DNA of 64,000 nucleotides from Chinchilla lanigera (GCF_000276665.1 NW_004955480.1:7773200-7837199); one strand, 5' to 3'. Shown: positions 21,460 to 32,900, counted from the stretch's first letter. Translations and numbers: made by a program. The notes: a model not told the origin generated them from the sequence alone.

Positions 21460-22015
21460 TGTGCTGTGGGGCCCCCTCCACAAGGTCAGCAGTGAGCACT
21501 CAGCACCCTACCAGCCCAAGCTGCCCAGTGCTCAGTGACCTCAGTTCTACTGAGTACTTCCACATGTTGGAGCTCACCTGCCTTCTCCAGGAAGCACTCG
21601 CTGGGCAGAATCCTCCCAAGAAAAGGAACACAGTCACCACCTCTACTCACCCATGGATGGAAACACAGGCTAGGAATGCAGAATAGGTTAATTTAGGGTT
21701 GGATTGAAGACAGTTAAGACTTTGTGGGCTGATAACCTATCCTTTCTTTTGAAGCCAGGGATATCACTTATTCACCATTCTAGCTGGTCTAGCACCTCCT
21801 GCAGAGCTGATGATCCCACAGGAGATGGATGAACATTTGTTCATGAACAATCTCAAAAATATGTATTTAAGTTTTCAACAAAAGACTATTCAAGATAGGT
21901 ATTTTCCTTCAGGCCTGTTAGTGTCAGTCTACTAAGTTGAAAGAAAAGGGCAGTCATTGTCCTCTTTCTCCTAATTTTTAAAATTTCTCCAAGGAGATTA
22001 AATGTGTATTACAAA
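21460..22015. other. Unassigned non-coding stretch
   Basis: No recognised repeat or exon. Confidence 0.35.
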
Positions 22016-22016
22016 T

Positions 22017-22200
22017 TAGGGCCAGCCACCATGGCGCATGCATTCTGGGAGGCTGAGGCAGGAGGATCAGAATTTGAGTCCAGCCTGGGCAATTTAGTGA
22101 TTTAGTGAGACCTTGTGTGAAAGAAAGAAGAAAAAGGGGAAGGTGGAAGTAGCTTAGTGCAAAGGCCTTGGGTTCAACATCTGGTACCACAAAGAAAAAC
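22017..22200 (+). mobile_element. B1-ID composite SINE (sense)
   Basis: The first half is B1 (GCCAGCCACCATGGCGCATGC, GGAGGCTGAGGCAGGAGGATC, GAGTCCAGCCTGGGCAATTTAGTGA, GAGACCTTGTGTG). The second half is a degenerate ID unit (GTAGCTTAGTGCAAAGGCCTTGGGTTCAACATCTGGTACCACAAAG in blocks). Composite 7SL-plus-tRNA elements of this type are known from squirrel-, dormouse- and beaver-type rodents. It is more diverged than the single ID elements, so older. Confidence 0.75.
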
Positions 22201-22204
22201 GTAT

Positions 22205-22568
22205 ATTAAAAATGTAACATTACAAAATGCAAAATGATCAAATGTTTAGTGAGCTTTATGGGAAATAAAACTGCTTCTGTTCAGAGGCAAACAGCATGGA
22301 GGCAGCAGTGATCTTTTATTCATTTTCATTGTATTAATAAGAGCAATTGCAAGGAGACTTTTTCCTCTGCCACCTCCCTCCTAATGTAAATCTGCCTCTT
22401 GTCTGAATTACCAAATCCTCATACAGTGTAATGTGACTGTATTGGATTTTTCCTCTTTGCTTTTGGGGTTTTGCATATTAAAATAATACAACAAATAAAA
22501 ACAGTACAGAAATGCATACAGTAAAAGCATCCTCCCCATTCTAAAGAATTATTTCCATTTCTTCTATA
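22205..22568. other. Unassigned non-coding stretch
   Basis: No repeat is recognised. The part from 22,285 to 22,450 is repeat-free with TATTAATA and CAATTGCA cores and could be a weakly conserved element, but the evidence is thin. Confidence 0.3.
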
Positions 22569-22581
22569 GAAACCATTTACT

Positions 22582-22689
22582 GGGCTGGGGATTTAGCTCA
22601 GCGACAAAAGCACCTGCCTGGCAAGCGCAAGGTCATGAGTTCGGTTCTCAGTACCGGAGAAAAACCAAAAAAAAAAAAAAAAAAAAAAG
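22582..22689 (+). mobile_element. ID SINE (sense) with 13-bp target duplication
   Basis: Begins GGGCTGGGGATTTAGCTCAGC, has CACCTGCCTGGCAAGCGCAAGG, ATGAGTTCGGTTCTCAG, ACCGGAGAAAAACC and an A-rich tail. The flanks GAAACCATTTACT at 22,569-22,581 and 22,690-22,702 are identical. The only single-unit ID here on the plus strand. Pol III boxes are readable; whether this locus is transcribed is unknown. Confidence 0.93.
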
Positions 22690-22704
22690 GAAACCATTTA
22701 CTTT

Positions 22705-24100
22705 CCTTATACTGTAATTTTTAAGATTTTTTACTTGCTTTCTCCTGTCCTCCAACTTCTTACAAGTTCAGGGAAGAAAAATAATGTAGCATACTCATTT
22801 GTGGTGCATGTCACCATGTGTAAAATTCGAGATTTGAATTGAACTTTAGAGTACAAGTAGGTTTTTGTAGATGGAGAAGACAGGGGAAAATACTGGACTA
22901 GCACAGTGCACCTGAAACACAGTGGAAAAGTTATAAGTGATTGATAAATTAATAAGACATCCATCTTCTGTGACTATAAAACACGAGGCTGATATAAATT
23001 CAGGATAAAAAGAGTTTATGAGGCAATACATTTGGGTACACTTCTGTCCCTCTCTCGGACAGAAGATTTTTTCCCTCAAAAAATATATTCTGCTGTTTAA
23101 AAAAAAAAAAGTTTATGAATGAAAAGTTTCCTATAAGAAGCAAGAGCAGAAAAGAGGAGAAGCAATCAGTCTCGGGGATTATGTAAGCTGCTAAATTAAA
23201 GCTGGTAGATTAGCAGGTTTTATTTATTTCCCAACTTTCAATACTTTCTCCTTCCTTAGCAACTTGTCCGGGACAAAATAGCTTCCAATCCAGATTGGTG
23301 TGTCATGCAAAACTATCCTTCAAATTTAATGGAGAAAAAAAATATTTCCATGACAAAAAACAGCTGAGGAACTTCATGAGTGCCAAGCCAACCCTACAAA
23401 GAGTATTAAAAGATAGATAAAGTATTAAAAGACTTTCTAGGAAGTTTTACATGTCCCTGTGTTTTTGTCCTACAATGTTACATAATTTAGAAGAACTGGG
23501 AAATTTACCAAAATTCAGACACAAAATACAAAATTCTGAAGTCACCAGCACAGCTGTCTTGCTTCACCGTCATTACGCCTACAAATGTCACTAGATGGCA
23601 GCATGGAATAACAAATAATGACACTCCAGGCTCAAAAAAGTAACTGAGCAGCTACTGTTGCAGCAAATGTCAGTTTCTCAAAGGTTGTAATACAACAGAA
23701 AATCCTTTAGCCCTTTTCTCAGCTTCACTTTAAAGCGTGGTGGATCTATCCACAGCATTTCCCCCACACATGCACATATTCTATTTTAAATGACAATTCT
23801 TGAATAAAGATATATGAACAGGAGAGTTGGATTTTCTGAGGCATCTTTTCATCATTTGTATTTAAATAAAGGAAATGAAAATTTGCCTGTGAGCAAAGAG
23901 TTTTCATTGATACCACATATTATAGTTCAGCGTTTCCCAACATCAGTTCTTCACTTAGTAATTGATGATTTAAAAAGAAAATGAAATTTTTAATTCTAAG
24001 GAAAACCTATCAATGCAACTGAGAAATTATGGCCATAAGTAGAAATGAGCAGATATTCTACAGCTCCAGGGAATGGACATACAGTACTTTGCTTAACCTG
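22705..24100. other. Unassigned non-coding stretch
   Basis: No transposon is recognised across about 1.4 kb. The subregion 23,150-23,350 contains several short AT-rich homeodomain-like cores. No coding exon is supported. Confidence 0.35.
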
Positions 24101-24120
24101 AACCTATGTGTATATGTCTT

Positions 24121-24208
24121 CTCCCCGCCACCCCCATACGGGGAATTGAACTCACGACCTCGCACCTGCCAGGCAGGCACTGTGCCCCTGAGCTAAATCC
24201 CCAGCTCC
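24121..24208 (-). mobile_element. ID SINE (antisense) with 18-bp target duplication
   Basis: The minus strand carries GAGCTGGGGATTTAGCTCAG, a CCTGCCTGGCAGGTGCGAGGTC body, GAGTTCAATTCC and CCCGTATGGGG. The flanking duplication CCTATGTGTATATGTCTT is perfect at 24,103-24,120 and 24,209-24,226. It has little poly(A) left and more substitutions than the others. Confidence 0.9.
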
Positions 24209-24299
24209 CCTATGTGTATATGTCTTAAACATTGTTCATATTCAAATTTAGACCATTTCATATAAAAATAAGAGAAATGAAAGAAGAGATAAATTGATA

Positions 24300-24623
24300 G
24301 AGACTTGCATTCATTCAGTGGAGGTCTTGACATTATTAAGATGTCAGTTCTATCTAATCAGAATTCCAGCAGACACGTTTGCAAAGATTGACAAGCTGAT
24401 TCTACAATTTATTTATAAATTCAAATGACAAAGAACTACCAAAAGTATTTTGGGGAAGAAAAAAGAACAAAGCAGGAGAACTTCAATTATCTTATTTCAA
24501 ACTAAAACTGCAAATAACCAAGACAGTGTAATATAAAGTAGGTACAAAGATAGACATCTAAATCAGTGGGAGAAAATAAAGTTTAGAAACAAATGTAAAC
24601 ATAGATGGTCCACTGGCTTTTGC
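24300..24623 (+). mobile_element. L1 LINE fragment, part 1 (sense)
   Basis: GACATTATTAAGATGTCAGTTCTA, GATTCTACAATTTATTTATAAATTCAAATGACAAAGAACTACCAAAAG.. and GCAGGAGAACTTCAATTATC follow L1 ORF2 in order on the plus strand (the 'kinase-like' naming does not apply; this is reverse-transcriptase ORF2 tail). Interrupted at about 24,623 by a mariner element and resumed at about 25,020. Confidence 0.7.
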
Positions 24624-25018
24624 TGTGAGGTGTGATCAAAAAATTCAGTGAATGTTTAAATTTATAAAAATTGTTACAATGAAAGACACATTGCCATGAA
24701 TCTTTCTCAAAACACTCCACTTGGAACACACTTATCCCATCATTCTTGCCACTTTCTGAAGCAGTTCTGGAAGTTGTCTTTTGTGGATGTCTTAGTTATG
24801 CTGTCCTGGCTGCCTCGATGTCTTGAATTGATTCAAAATATTTACTTTTCACAGTCATTTTGACATTGAGGTAGAGCCAAAAGCTGTACAGTGTTAGATC
24901 CTGTAAATAAGGTGCATGAGGGCACCTCATAATGTTTTCATGAACCAGCCTTTCCACTGATGGCTCTGGGCAGCAACATTCACCATAGTTTTGAGCATAT
25001 CTCATTCTGAATATATGA
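24624..25018 (-). mobile_element. mariner DNA transposon remnant (antisense)
   Basis: The edge is GTGAGGTGTGATCAAAAAATTCAGTGAATG (24,625-24,654), close to a mariner terminal repeat. On the minus strand the transposase C-terminal half is legible in pieces (CACCTTATTTACAGGATCTAACACTG, CTCAATGTCAAAATGACTGTGAAAAG, CATCGAGGCAGCCAGGACAGC, TTCAGAAAGTGGCAAGAATGATGGGATAAGTGTG). The D,D34D catalytic core is not covered completely. It lies inside an L1, so it inserted later than that L1. Confidence 0.7.
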
Positions 25019-25019
25019 A

Positions 25020-25640
25020 TTAATATTGCTGATGGGAAGCTGTTTGAAATTCCTCATAAAGTTAGGCACATATTACTATCTCACCCCTCAGTACATACCC
25101 CTCAAAATAAAAATATATGTGTGTGCCTGAACATGGATAGGTTTATTCGTAATAGCCAACCACTGAAAAGAGCCTACATTGGGATTTGATTAGATAAACA
25201 GATTATAGTATACAATTTGTTTACAGTGTAATACAACATATAAAAATATACAATGTATATAAAAGTTAAATTCCTTTCTTGTTCCTTTGGTGGTTTCCTT
25301 TATTGTTTGGGGTGGTTTATACAGTGGAGTATCACTTAGGAACAAAACAGATTTCCAAAATACACAAAAACATAGAATCTCAAAAAGTATTACGTTGAGG
25401 ATAGAAGGACAGAAACAGAACAGCGCACTAATGCTTCCATTTATATAGACAACCAGAACTCGTGTATGATTTCATGCTGTAACAGTCAGTATTAGTGTAC
25501 AAGGAGCAAATGGGTCCAGGGATTCCTGAGATTGGGTGTAGAAGACATTAAATGCAAAGGGGTTAGAAAGGATTTCTAGGTTGATAGAATCAAAACTGTG
25601 TCCTGATTGTGCTGGTGATCACCTAAATGAACGCACTATC
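25020..25640 (+). mobile_element. L1 LINE fragment, part 2 (sense)
   Basis: GCTGATGGGAAGCTGTTTGAAATTCCTCATAAAGTTAGGCACATATTACTATC, CATGGATAGGTTTATTCGTAATAGCCAA, AGTGGAGTATCACTTAGGAAC, AGAAACAGAAC and AAACTGTGTCCTGATTGTGCTGGTGATCACC follow the end of an old L1M-type ORF2 and 3' UTR. It continues the piece at 24,300-24,623 beyond the mariner, with an internal deletion. Confidence 0.65.
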
Positions 25641-25644
25641 TGGA

Positions 25645-26857
25645 AGCCGTAGCACTGTGCCATGATACGGATAACCAAGTTAATGAGTCCAGAGGTGAGG
25701 TTAGAGTAGACATAAAGGGAGATATTCTGATAGTTGCACCAGTGTAGCTGCTGTCTCCGATGTGCCTTTGACGCACGATACAAGTATGACTCTAGTTGCT
25801 GTGGCCCATGCTTTCTGCACAAGAATGCATTAAAGATTCAGCATAAATAGCAAAGAAATCTGTCTCTCCTCCTACGAATCCTTCACATTTTAATCATTTT
25901 TAATCTAAAAATGTTCTGTAATTTGTGCATTTGCCTTTTTTTCTGTCTGACCTCATCACCAGTACAAATATACCAATGTGAGATTCTGTACTTATGTGTG
26001 TAGTTGTTTTTTCTCTTTTCTACTTCATCTGGTTTGTAACAACAAAAGATCTCATCAGCCACGAGCCTAGCATAGCAGACTCTGAGGCTATAAAATCTAA
26101 TTGCCATAAGATACGTAGTACAGAGACCATATTTTCAAGGTCTAAGGATTCATGTAGTCACCAAAATGAGCCAGGTTCTGGGGAAGGTAGACATGACTGG
26201 GCCAGGTTGAAGTCCAGGAACCTTGCTCACTGTGACAGAGGAAAAAGCCCCGCAAGGGGAGGTGAGTTCAGGGGCCTGTTACCAATTTGGAGACCTTTTG
26301 TCATCACAGAACAGGAAGTGAAATGGACAAGGCAGGATTAGGGCTTGCAGAAAATGAGAAAAGTTTGCCACAACCACTGTGAGAAACTGGAAAACAGCTC
26401 ACAACAGAAGAGCATGCTCGGTCTGCTCAGGGCCAGCTGTGGGCAGAAGTCATCAGTTTATAGTGGTGCCAATCAGTCTGGCGTCAAAATACGTCTCCTC
26501 TGAGAGTCGTGCCTCTGCTCCCTGCCTTTCATGTGTAAGCATTTGAAAATATAGAACAGTGTGGGGGGGGTATAGATCTCTGGGTGATGAAAGTATGGAG
26601 ATGCTACTATCTTTTTGTTACTATACATTCCTAAGTCTTTTCCTCTCTGGTTTAACATCTCCACCTATGGCCATACCTCAGTAGTCATTTGGCTGCCTTG
26701 ACAGCTTTTGCTTGGACATAGATAAACAGCAACAATAAAATGCCTATAATTTTTATATATTATTGATAGTTAATTTATATGGCTTGGTGCCCAGATATTT
26801 CATCAAATATTATTCTGGATATTTCTGAGAAGGTATTTTGGGGATAAGATTAACATT
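25645..26857. other. Unassigned non-coding stretch
   Basis: No recognised repeat. A 115-codon plus-strand frame (25,994-26,341) lacks recognisable domains. Confidence 0.35.
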
Positions 26858-26875
26858 TAAATTGGTAGACTTTGT

Positions 26876-26988
26876 TTTTTTTTTTTTTTTTTTTTTTTTT
26901 TGGTTTTTCTCCGGTACCGGGAACCGAACTCATGACCTTGCACTTGCCAGGCAGGTGCTTTTTGCCGCTGAGCTAAATCCCCAGCCCC
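26876..26988 (-). mobile_element. ID SINE (antisense) with 18-bp target duplication
   Basis: The minus strand reads GGGGCTGGGGATTTAGCTCA, GCGGCAAAAAGCACCTGCCTGG, CAAGTGCAAGGTCATGAGTTCGGTTCCCGG, TACCGGAGAAAAACC, then about 26 A residues. Flanks TAAATTGGTAGACTTTGT are identical at 26,858-26,875 and 26,989-27,006. The long pure tail and intact boxes indicate a recent insertion. Confidence 0.95.
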
Positions 26989-27189
26989 TAAATTGGTAGA
27001 CTTTGTGTAAAGTCTTTGTCCTTCATCTAATCAGCTGAAGGCCTAAATAGAACAAAACCTGACCTTTTCCAAGCAAGACGAAATTTTGCCAGCAGACTGC
27101 CTCTGACTCAGACTGCAACTATTCTCTGGGTCTTTAACCAGGCCTCCACAGTCGTGAGCCAATTCCTTAAAGGATGGATGGAGGGGTAC

Positions 27190-27610
27190 TGTTTTAGTTA
27201 CCTTCCTCATTGCTGGGACAAAACACTTAACACCCACAACTTAAGAAAGGTTTATTTTGGTTCACAGTTTATAGAGGTTTCAGTCCATAATCCCCTGGCT
27301 CTAACTCAAGGCAGTGTGGCATAGGGGCATAGCAGAGGAGAAACACCTCATGGCACAGTGGCTGAAAACAGAAACAGATCAAGGGAGTAGGGAGGGAAAT
27401 AGACCCTTCCATACCACACCCTCAGAGACCCATCTCCTCCAACCAGGCCTCACCTCCAACATCATCTTTAGCTTTAAACTCCTCAGTGGATGAATCACTG
27501 ATGAGTATCATACCCCTATGATGCAATTACCTCCCCCAAAATCCCACCTCCCAACTATAAGTGCATGAAACTTTGGGGGGGGGAACACATCTAGATAAAA
27601 ACCATAACCA
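27190..27610 (-). mobile_element. Lineage-specific MaLR-like solo LTR (antisense)
   Basis: Antisense copy of the family also at 33.2, 38.5 and 42.6 kb. It starts TGTTTTAGTTACCTTCCTC, has GCTGGGACAAAACAC, TTTATTTTGGTTCACAGTTTATAGAGGTTTCAGTCCA, CTCAAGGCAGTGTGGCA and ends near ATCTAGATAAAAACCATAACC. The middle portion differs from its relatives. No perfect target duplication was identified. Confidence 0.75.
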
Positions 27611-27617
27611 ACTAGGT

Positions 27618-27619
27618 AA

Positions 27620-27662
<43 letters not shown>
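27618..27662. repeat. (TAGA)n microsatellite
   Basis: About nine units of GATA/TAGA with one AATAGA interruption, immediately after the LTR. Confidence 0.95.
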
Positions 27663-27763
27663 CAGTAAAGATGGATATATAAATATAGTCATATATAGAC
27701 ATAGATGACAGAGGTCTAAAATCTGGTAAGTTCTATGTCTCTGGGGAGCTGTGACTCATACAC

Positions 27764-28107
27764 TGCTATGATTTGTAATGCACCCCTAGAATTCATATGC
27801 TGGCGGCTTAATCCCCACTGTGACTGTGGTGAGAGGTGAGGCCTGACGGGAAGCATTCAGGTCATGGCGGCCCGCCCTCCTGGGCAGATTCATACATTTA
27901 TAACCAGGCTCATCGAGTAGGTTTGCTCTCTTGAACATTTGCCTTTCCACCTTCTGCCACGTGATGACCCAACAAGCTTGTCACTGAAGCTGGCACATTG
28001 ATTTTAGACTTCCCAGCCTCCAGAACTGTGAGCTTTTGAACTCCTGTTTATTATAAATTGCCTTGTTCCAGATACTCTGATACAGCAGCACAAAATGGAC
28101 TAAGACA
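27764..28107 (+). mobile_element. MST/MLT-type MaLR LTR (sense)
   Basis: TGCTATGATTTG.AATG, CTTAATCCCCACTGTGACTGTGGTGAGAGGTGAGGCC, CAGGTCATGGCGGCCCGCCC, CACGTGATGACCC, GACTTCCCAGCCTCCAGAACTGTGAGC, TTATAAATTGCC and the end CAGCAGCACAAAATGGACTAAGACA give a nearly complete sense LTR of the MST/THE1/MLT group. No internal region is attached. Confidence 0.85.
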
Positions 28108-28109
28108 CT

Positions 28110-29300
28110 TCATAAAAAATGTCTTCTCTTCACCTTTCCAGCAAGTGGATCACAGAAGCCATTTGTGTTAATCAGCATATGTAGCCTTTTGGAATGTCTT
28201 TCACTTGGAAAGGGTGATAAACGTGCACACTCCCTTCTCCTCACAAACTATAATTTCTAAATTCCTTACCTTCTGGAGCCACTGAGTGTTTATGATATTT
28301 ACTGTATCAATAAAAATCTTAAAAGGATTACACAGACATATGTTATGGCTGATTTCATTACTAGCAGTTTCAAAGACAATTAGCAACCAGGAGACTGTTT
28401 ATTTCCCAACTTTGCCATTGGTTTGCAAACAATTTGCTTAGACTCAAATATTCAGGGTTCTAGAACACCACTCATAAAGATGATTACAAAACTGGATTTG
28501 AAATTCAGCATCCACTCTGTTGAAAATAATGAGTATTTTGCTGGAATAAAGATGACTAATAATGTATTATCAAGAGCAATAAAAGCTAGGCTGATGCATT
28601 TGGCATCTCACCCACATATTTACAAAAATGGCCTGCCTTTTATAGATCTATGATGTAACACTAGCAACCTTCTCCTCGAGCTAAGCTGCCAGGGTCTTTC
28701 CAATGCCCTAGTTCATTGACAGATCCTTACTTTTAAGCCCTTGTTTGGGTGTACTGGGTGGGACATGAGTTGGGAAACTATACATAAGGTATATGCTCTC
28801 TCCTTGCAACTCTACTATGTAGGGCTTCATTCTAAAGACAGATCTCTTCAAACAGTAAGCACCAGCACAGCTAGGCCAGATATTAACACAGCAAAATTGT
28901 CTTGCACTTGTTAGAAAACGACTGATACACTATGCAAATCATTCCACTTCATACCACTCTTCCTCTTCTCTGCTCCCCACTTGGGTCCTCTAGCTAAACA
29001 GATACCACAAAGCAGAGTCAGGGCCCCCAAAGCTTCCTCAAGAGCACTGCCAGTATCTATCCCACTTAGTCAACACTGGTCCCCATTGGTTGCTCAATAT
29101 TCTAAATATCGTATCTGTTGGCTAGGAAAGTTTTGAGCATCTTTTATTTATGTAGTCATTTAATTAGTCAATCTATTTTTATTTTAAAGAATAATAAAAT
29201 AAGCATAAACATTATTATAGCAATCTACACTTTGTAGTTTTTCCCATACACTTCTATTCATCAATCATTTATTAATCCATACCATGTCATAAGCACTAGA
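28110..29300. other. Repeat-free stretch with candidate conserved block
   Basis: No transposon is recognised over almost 1.2 kb. The part from 28,230 to 28,660 is AT-rich, with many ATTA/TAAT cores and little sequence decay by repeats; it is a weaker enhancer candidate than 16.3 kb. Confidence 0.3.
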
Positions 29301-29308
29301 CATTAATA

Positions 29309-29335
29309 CATACACACACACACACACACACACAC
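29309..29335. repeat. (AC)n microsatellite
   Basis: A perfect run of AC dinucleotides. Confidence 0.95.
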
Positions 29336-29359
29336 TTTCTACTATGTTAGGCAAATCTT

Positions 29360-29746
29360 TGATGGTTTATGCTACCATAACAAAATACCACAGACCAGGT
29401 AATTTATAAACAACAGACATTCATTTCTCAAGCTTCTGGAGGTTGGCACTTCCAAGAGGTTGGACTATCATCCAAGTACATGATCGCATGACTGGTGTCT
29501 GGTGAGGACCTGCTGTCTGCTTCCAAGATGGTGCCTGATTGATGCATCTTTCAAAGAGGACAAATGCAATGTCTTTACACGGTGGAAGTGACAGAAGAGT
29601 AAGAAAGTGTTTTCTTTAACCCAGATCCCTTTTTTCAGGTGCCAATCACCTCCCACAGACAACACTTCTCAATACTGGTGCATTGGGGATTAAGTTATTT
29701 CTACATAAAGTTTTTCAAGGGTGCAAACTTTCAAACCACAACCAGC
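29360..29746 (-). mobile_element. MST/THE1-type MaLR LTR (antisense)
   Basis: TGATGGTTTATGCTACCATAACAAAATACCACAGACC, GGTAATTTATAAACAACAG, CATTCATTTCTCAAGCTTCTGGAGG, GGTGTCTGGTGAGGACCTGCTGTCTGCTTCC and TCAAACCACAACCAGCACA are in the antisense MaLR order. Near full length, solo. Confidence 0.8.
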
Positions 29747-29799
29747 ACACATGTAGGCACCCACATCATTTATTCCTAATGACAATGCTGTGATTTAGG

Positions 29800-30045
29800 T
29801 GCTACTACAATAACTTTTACCAACAATCATATGAATATTCTGTGTGATAGATGGCAAGTCACATGCTGAACACTGCATAGATTAGCTAATTTAACCTACA
29901 ACAGTGTTATGAGATATGCTTTTTTTTTCATCTCCAATAGACAGATGAGACAACTGGGAATGGAAAAGGTTAAGTCATGTCCTTAAAGCTAAGGAAGTGG
30001 TGGGAACAGAGCAGGGATTCTCATCTGGGCTTCTGATTGTAACTT
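29800..30045 (-). mobile_element. MIR SINE (antisense)
   Basis: CATAGATTAGCTAATTTAACCTAC, CAGTGTTATGAGATATGC, CAATAGACAGATGAGACAACTGGGAATGGAAAAGG and GGAACAGAGCAGGGATTC match the antisense MIR body. The portion before 29,870 is less certain. Confidence 0.55.
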
Positions 30046-30049
30046 TCCA

Positions 30050-30615
30050 TTGCTATCTCCATTGTTCCAGATTCCCTTGCACTAGAAGTTGATTTGGGCA
30101 GAAGTACTGAAGTATAGGACAGCTGCATTTTCTAAATGGGTAGAAGTATCCTGAGCTCTCACTTTCAGCTATAATGTTGGCATCACATAACTTTCACAAC
30201 ATAAAAATGACAAATTCATATTGAAAACCAAGTGGTTTCTAGAAGCAGCTCTGTTCCAGTTTCTCCTTGGTAATTCTCTTCTTTAATGGATGGACATTTT
30301 GCTTCCTATAGAGAACACATCTTGCACTTAATATTTAAATCCTGAGACTCCAACTTCCTAGGATTATTATAGGACAGGGGAAGACTTGCCCTCATTCTTT
30401 CCCCATTTTTCCCTACTCTTGTCTTGTAGGAGAATACTAGACCCTAAGCTTTCAGGACAGGTGCCATGTCTATCATACAGTGTCGCTAACTACTAACCTC
30501 ATTCCTAAAACATTATAAAATAATACTGTTTGAATACAGGAATATATGTTCATGAGAGATAGTGCTATTTAGCTATTTTTTCCTGTTTTCTGAAAATGTA
30601 TTCCAGATTTCTATT
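30050..30615. other. Unassigned non-coding stretch
   Basis: No recognised repeat or exon. Confidence 0.35.
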
Positions 30616-30619
30616 TATG

Positions 30620-30945
30620 ATTTTTGCAGTTTTATTATGTTATTACTCATACCCATTTAAAGTGTACAGTTCATCAGTTTTTTGCAATATTCACGTTATG
30701 CAAACATCAGGACCATCACCACTGGAACATTTTCATCAAGACCCAAAGAAACTGTGTCATTAACAAATGGTGCTGTATAAATGCCTACAAAAGATATGAT
30801 TGCCCCAAGTACGATAACAGTGTGCTTTAACTTCCATAAAATACCAATCCTCAGGTTAAAAATTCACCAGAGCCGATATATGGCATCTGGTACTTTGTTC
30901 TATCTTTTTCATGCAACAATCTCTACCTGTGAAATTCATTTATTT
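30620..30945 (-). mobile_element. L1M-type 3' UTR (antisense)
   Basis: CATTTAAAGTGTACAGTTCATCAG, TTTGCAATATTCACGTTATGCAAACATCAGGACCATCACCACTGGAAC, ATTTTCATCAAGACCCAAAGAAACTGTG and CATCTGGTACTTTGTTCTATC follow the antisense 3' UTR of old L1M subfamilies. Confidence 0.65.
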
Positions 30946-30949
30946 ACTT

Positions 30950-31645
30950 AACAAAGGATAAAGCCTCACACACGAATCTAAGTCTAAAGAGGTATAGAAT
31001 GGAGGTCAATTTGTAAGTTTGCGTCTTCTTTCTGTGTGCTTACGTTATTGGATTATAAGTACAAAGAAGACATTTTGAAAATCTGTGGTAAAGTTCATAG
31101 GAAGAGTCCTGTGGGTGATGTTTGAGTTTAAGAGAAGATGATAATTAACTGCTCCTTCTCTTCAGAGGTCAAAACTAATTAAGAAATTAAGTCAAAATCA
31201 TGGAGGCCAAAATATCAACCCTGTAGCTGTGAGAGACAGGACTAAAGAATGTGACTTATCCTGTGGTAAATGTAGGCTTCCTGCTACTTTCCTCTAACTC
31301 GCAGCAAGAAAGGTGGTCTCCATACTAGGCAAAAGTAAAGTCTGTCCTTGTAAGCCCACAACATAGAGGCATTGGTCATGAATGCATAAGTGCTGCCAGC
31401 AGGCAAGTCCCAGAGAGAAAGCCACATGGCCTGTTCTGATTTGGTGAGGGACCATCAATGAAAATGCCTGGAAAAACAGAAGCCAGACTTCCCCTGGCTT
31501 CCAAGGCAGAATGTGAGAGAAGAGAAAGATGCTAATAGTGCTACTTGTATCTTTTTTGTTCTTTCCTCTGCTGATGAATGGAGAATAAGACCACTCCCTC
31601 AATAGGAAGGACAAAATGTTGTAAAAATAGAAAGTAGAGAAAGGT
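30950..31645. other. Unassigned non-coding stretch
   Basis: No recognised repeat. A 106-codon minus-strand frame (31,294-31,614) has no domain. Confidence 0.35.
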
Positions 31646-31649
31646 CACT

Positions 31650-32110
31650 TCCAAAGCCAGGGATGGCAGCTTTATGGACATGTATTTGCTCTGAGCGTGT
31701 AGGTCTGATTTTATCTTTTTAAAGAAAGGGGATACAGGAAGCGTCTATTACAGGAACAGTACGACCACAGGACAGGAAGGGATGCCAGTTGTGATCAGCG
31801 AGTTAGATTCATTTGAAAATGAAGAGATTTGCTGAAGACAAATGAGTGACAGTGAGGATTCAGTCTTGAGCCAGGCTGGAGAGGGTCGTGGACATGAGCC
31901 AAGGAGTGTGTGTACAAGTTGGTCAGGACTTGGAAGGCAATCAGAGCTTTTGAACATAATTATGGCAGTGCTGTAAGAAGATTAAATGGGCAGCAGGGTG
32001 CAGAATATATTATCTGGGGAGAGTTTAGAAGCAGGAAGTTTAGTTAGAGGCCTCCATGTGAGTTGGAAGCAGGAGTTACATTAATTAGTGCCATCGCAGT
32101 GGGACTGGAA
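31650..32110 (-). mobile_element. Possible L2 LINE fragment (antisense)
   Basis: GTCAGGACTTGGAAGGCAATCAGAGC, TTATGGCAGTGCTGTAAGAAGATTAAATGGGCAGCAGGG and AGGAAGTTTAGTTAGAGGCC are reminiscent of antisense L2 ORF2-tail sequence. Degenerate, so tentative. Confidence 0.35.
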
Positions 32111-32349
32111 GCCAGATGACATTTGTATAGTGCTTTAGAGTTTATAAAGTTCATGCCGCATTAACTACTTCATTTGATACAGCACTTGGGGGAAGTAAGT
32201 AGCTCAATGATAAACACATTGTAAGGCAGTTTGCTTGCAATAAATGCGAACTGAATAAACATGAAGAAGAAGCTCAAGAGCCTGGTGACTGTACATATAA
32301 GTGAATTCAAGTGAGGAGTCAAAGACAACTCATTACCTTCTGTACCTAG

Positions 32350-32900
32350 AATAATTCCTCCATTAATCAAATATTCATTGAACACTGACTATCTTTCAGG
32401 TACTGTTCCAGGTGCCAGGACTGCATCAAAGAACATGATAGACGAAGCTCTGACCCTCAGGGCGCTTATACACCAATAAGAAGAGAGGACCAGTAGATAT
32501 ATTAAAACACAATATATTATGTGGTGAAGAAAAATAAGTGAACATAGGAGAAAGGAAGGACATTTTTAGATAATGTGGTAGAAGAAGCCCACTTTTCAGT
32601 GACCACTGAAGAGGCTGGAAGGAAGTAGGACAGTGAGCTACAGAGAGTTCTGGAAGAGTGTTCAGGACGTGGAGAACAGCAGGGGCCATCTGGTGTGTTT
32701 GGGAACGAGCAAGGAGGAGGCCTGTGAAGGCAGGATAAAGTTAACAAGGAAAATGGTAGAAAATAAGCCCAGAAAGACTGCCAAGGCCAGGTCCAAGCAG
32801 ATCTCAGCCGGGATAAGGACCTCTGCCTTCCTGTGGAAGAATCATCTGGAAGGGCCCAGAGAAGGTACCAAAGGGATCCAACAAGAGAACACGACAGCCT
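32350..32900 (-). mobile_element. L2 LINE fragment (antisense)
   Basis: The L2 3' part is legible in antisense: AATATTCATTGAACACTGACTATCTTTCAGGTACTGTTCCAGGTGCC, TCAGGGCGCTTATACACC, AGAGTTCTGGAAGAGTG and GGGAACGAGCAAGGAGGAGGCCTG. Frames are destroyed. Confidence 0.55.

Noticed and set aside
27621..27662. CRISPR-like or regular array in the TAGA repeats
   Set aside because: Simple microsatellite with no spacers; host DNA is mammalian.
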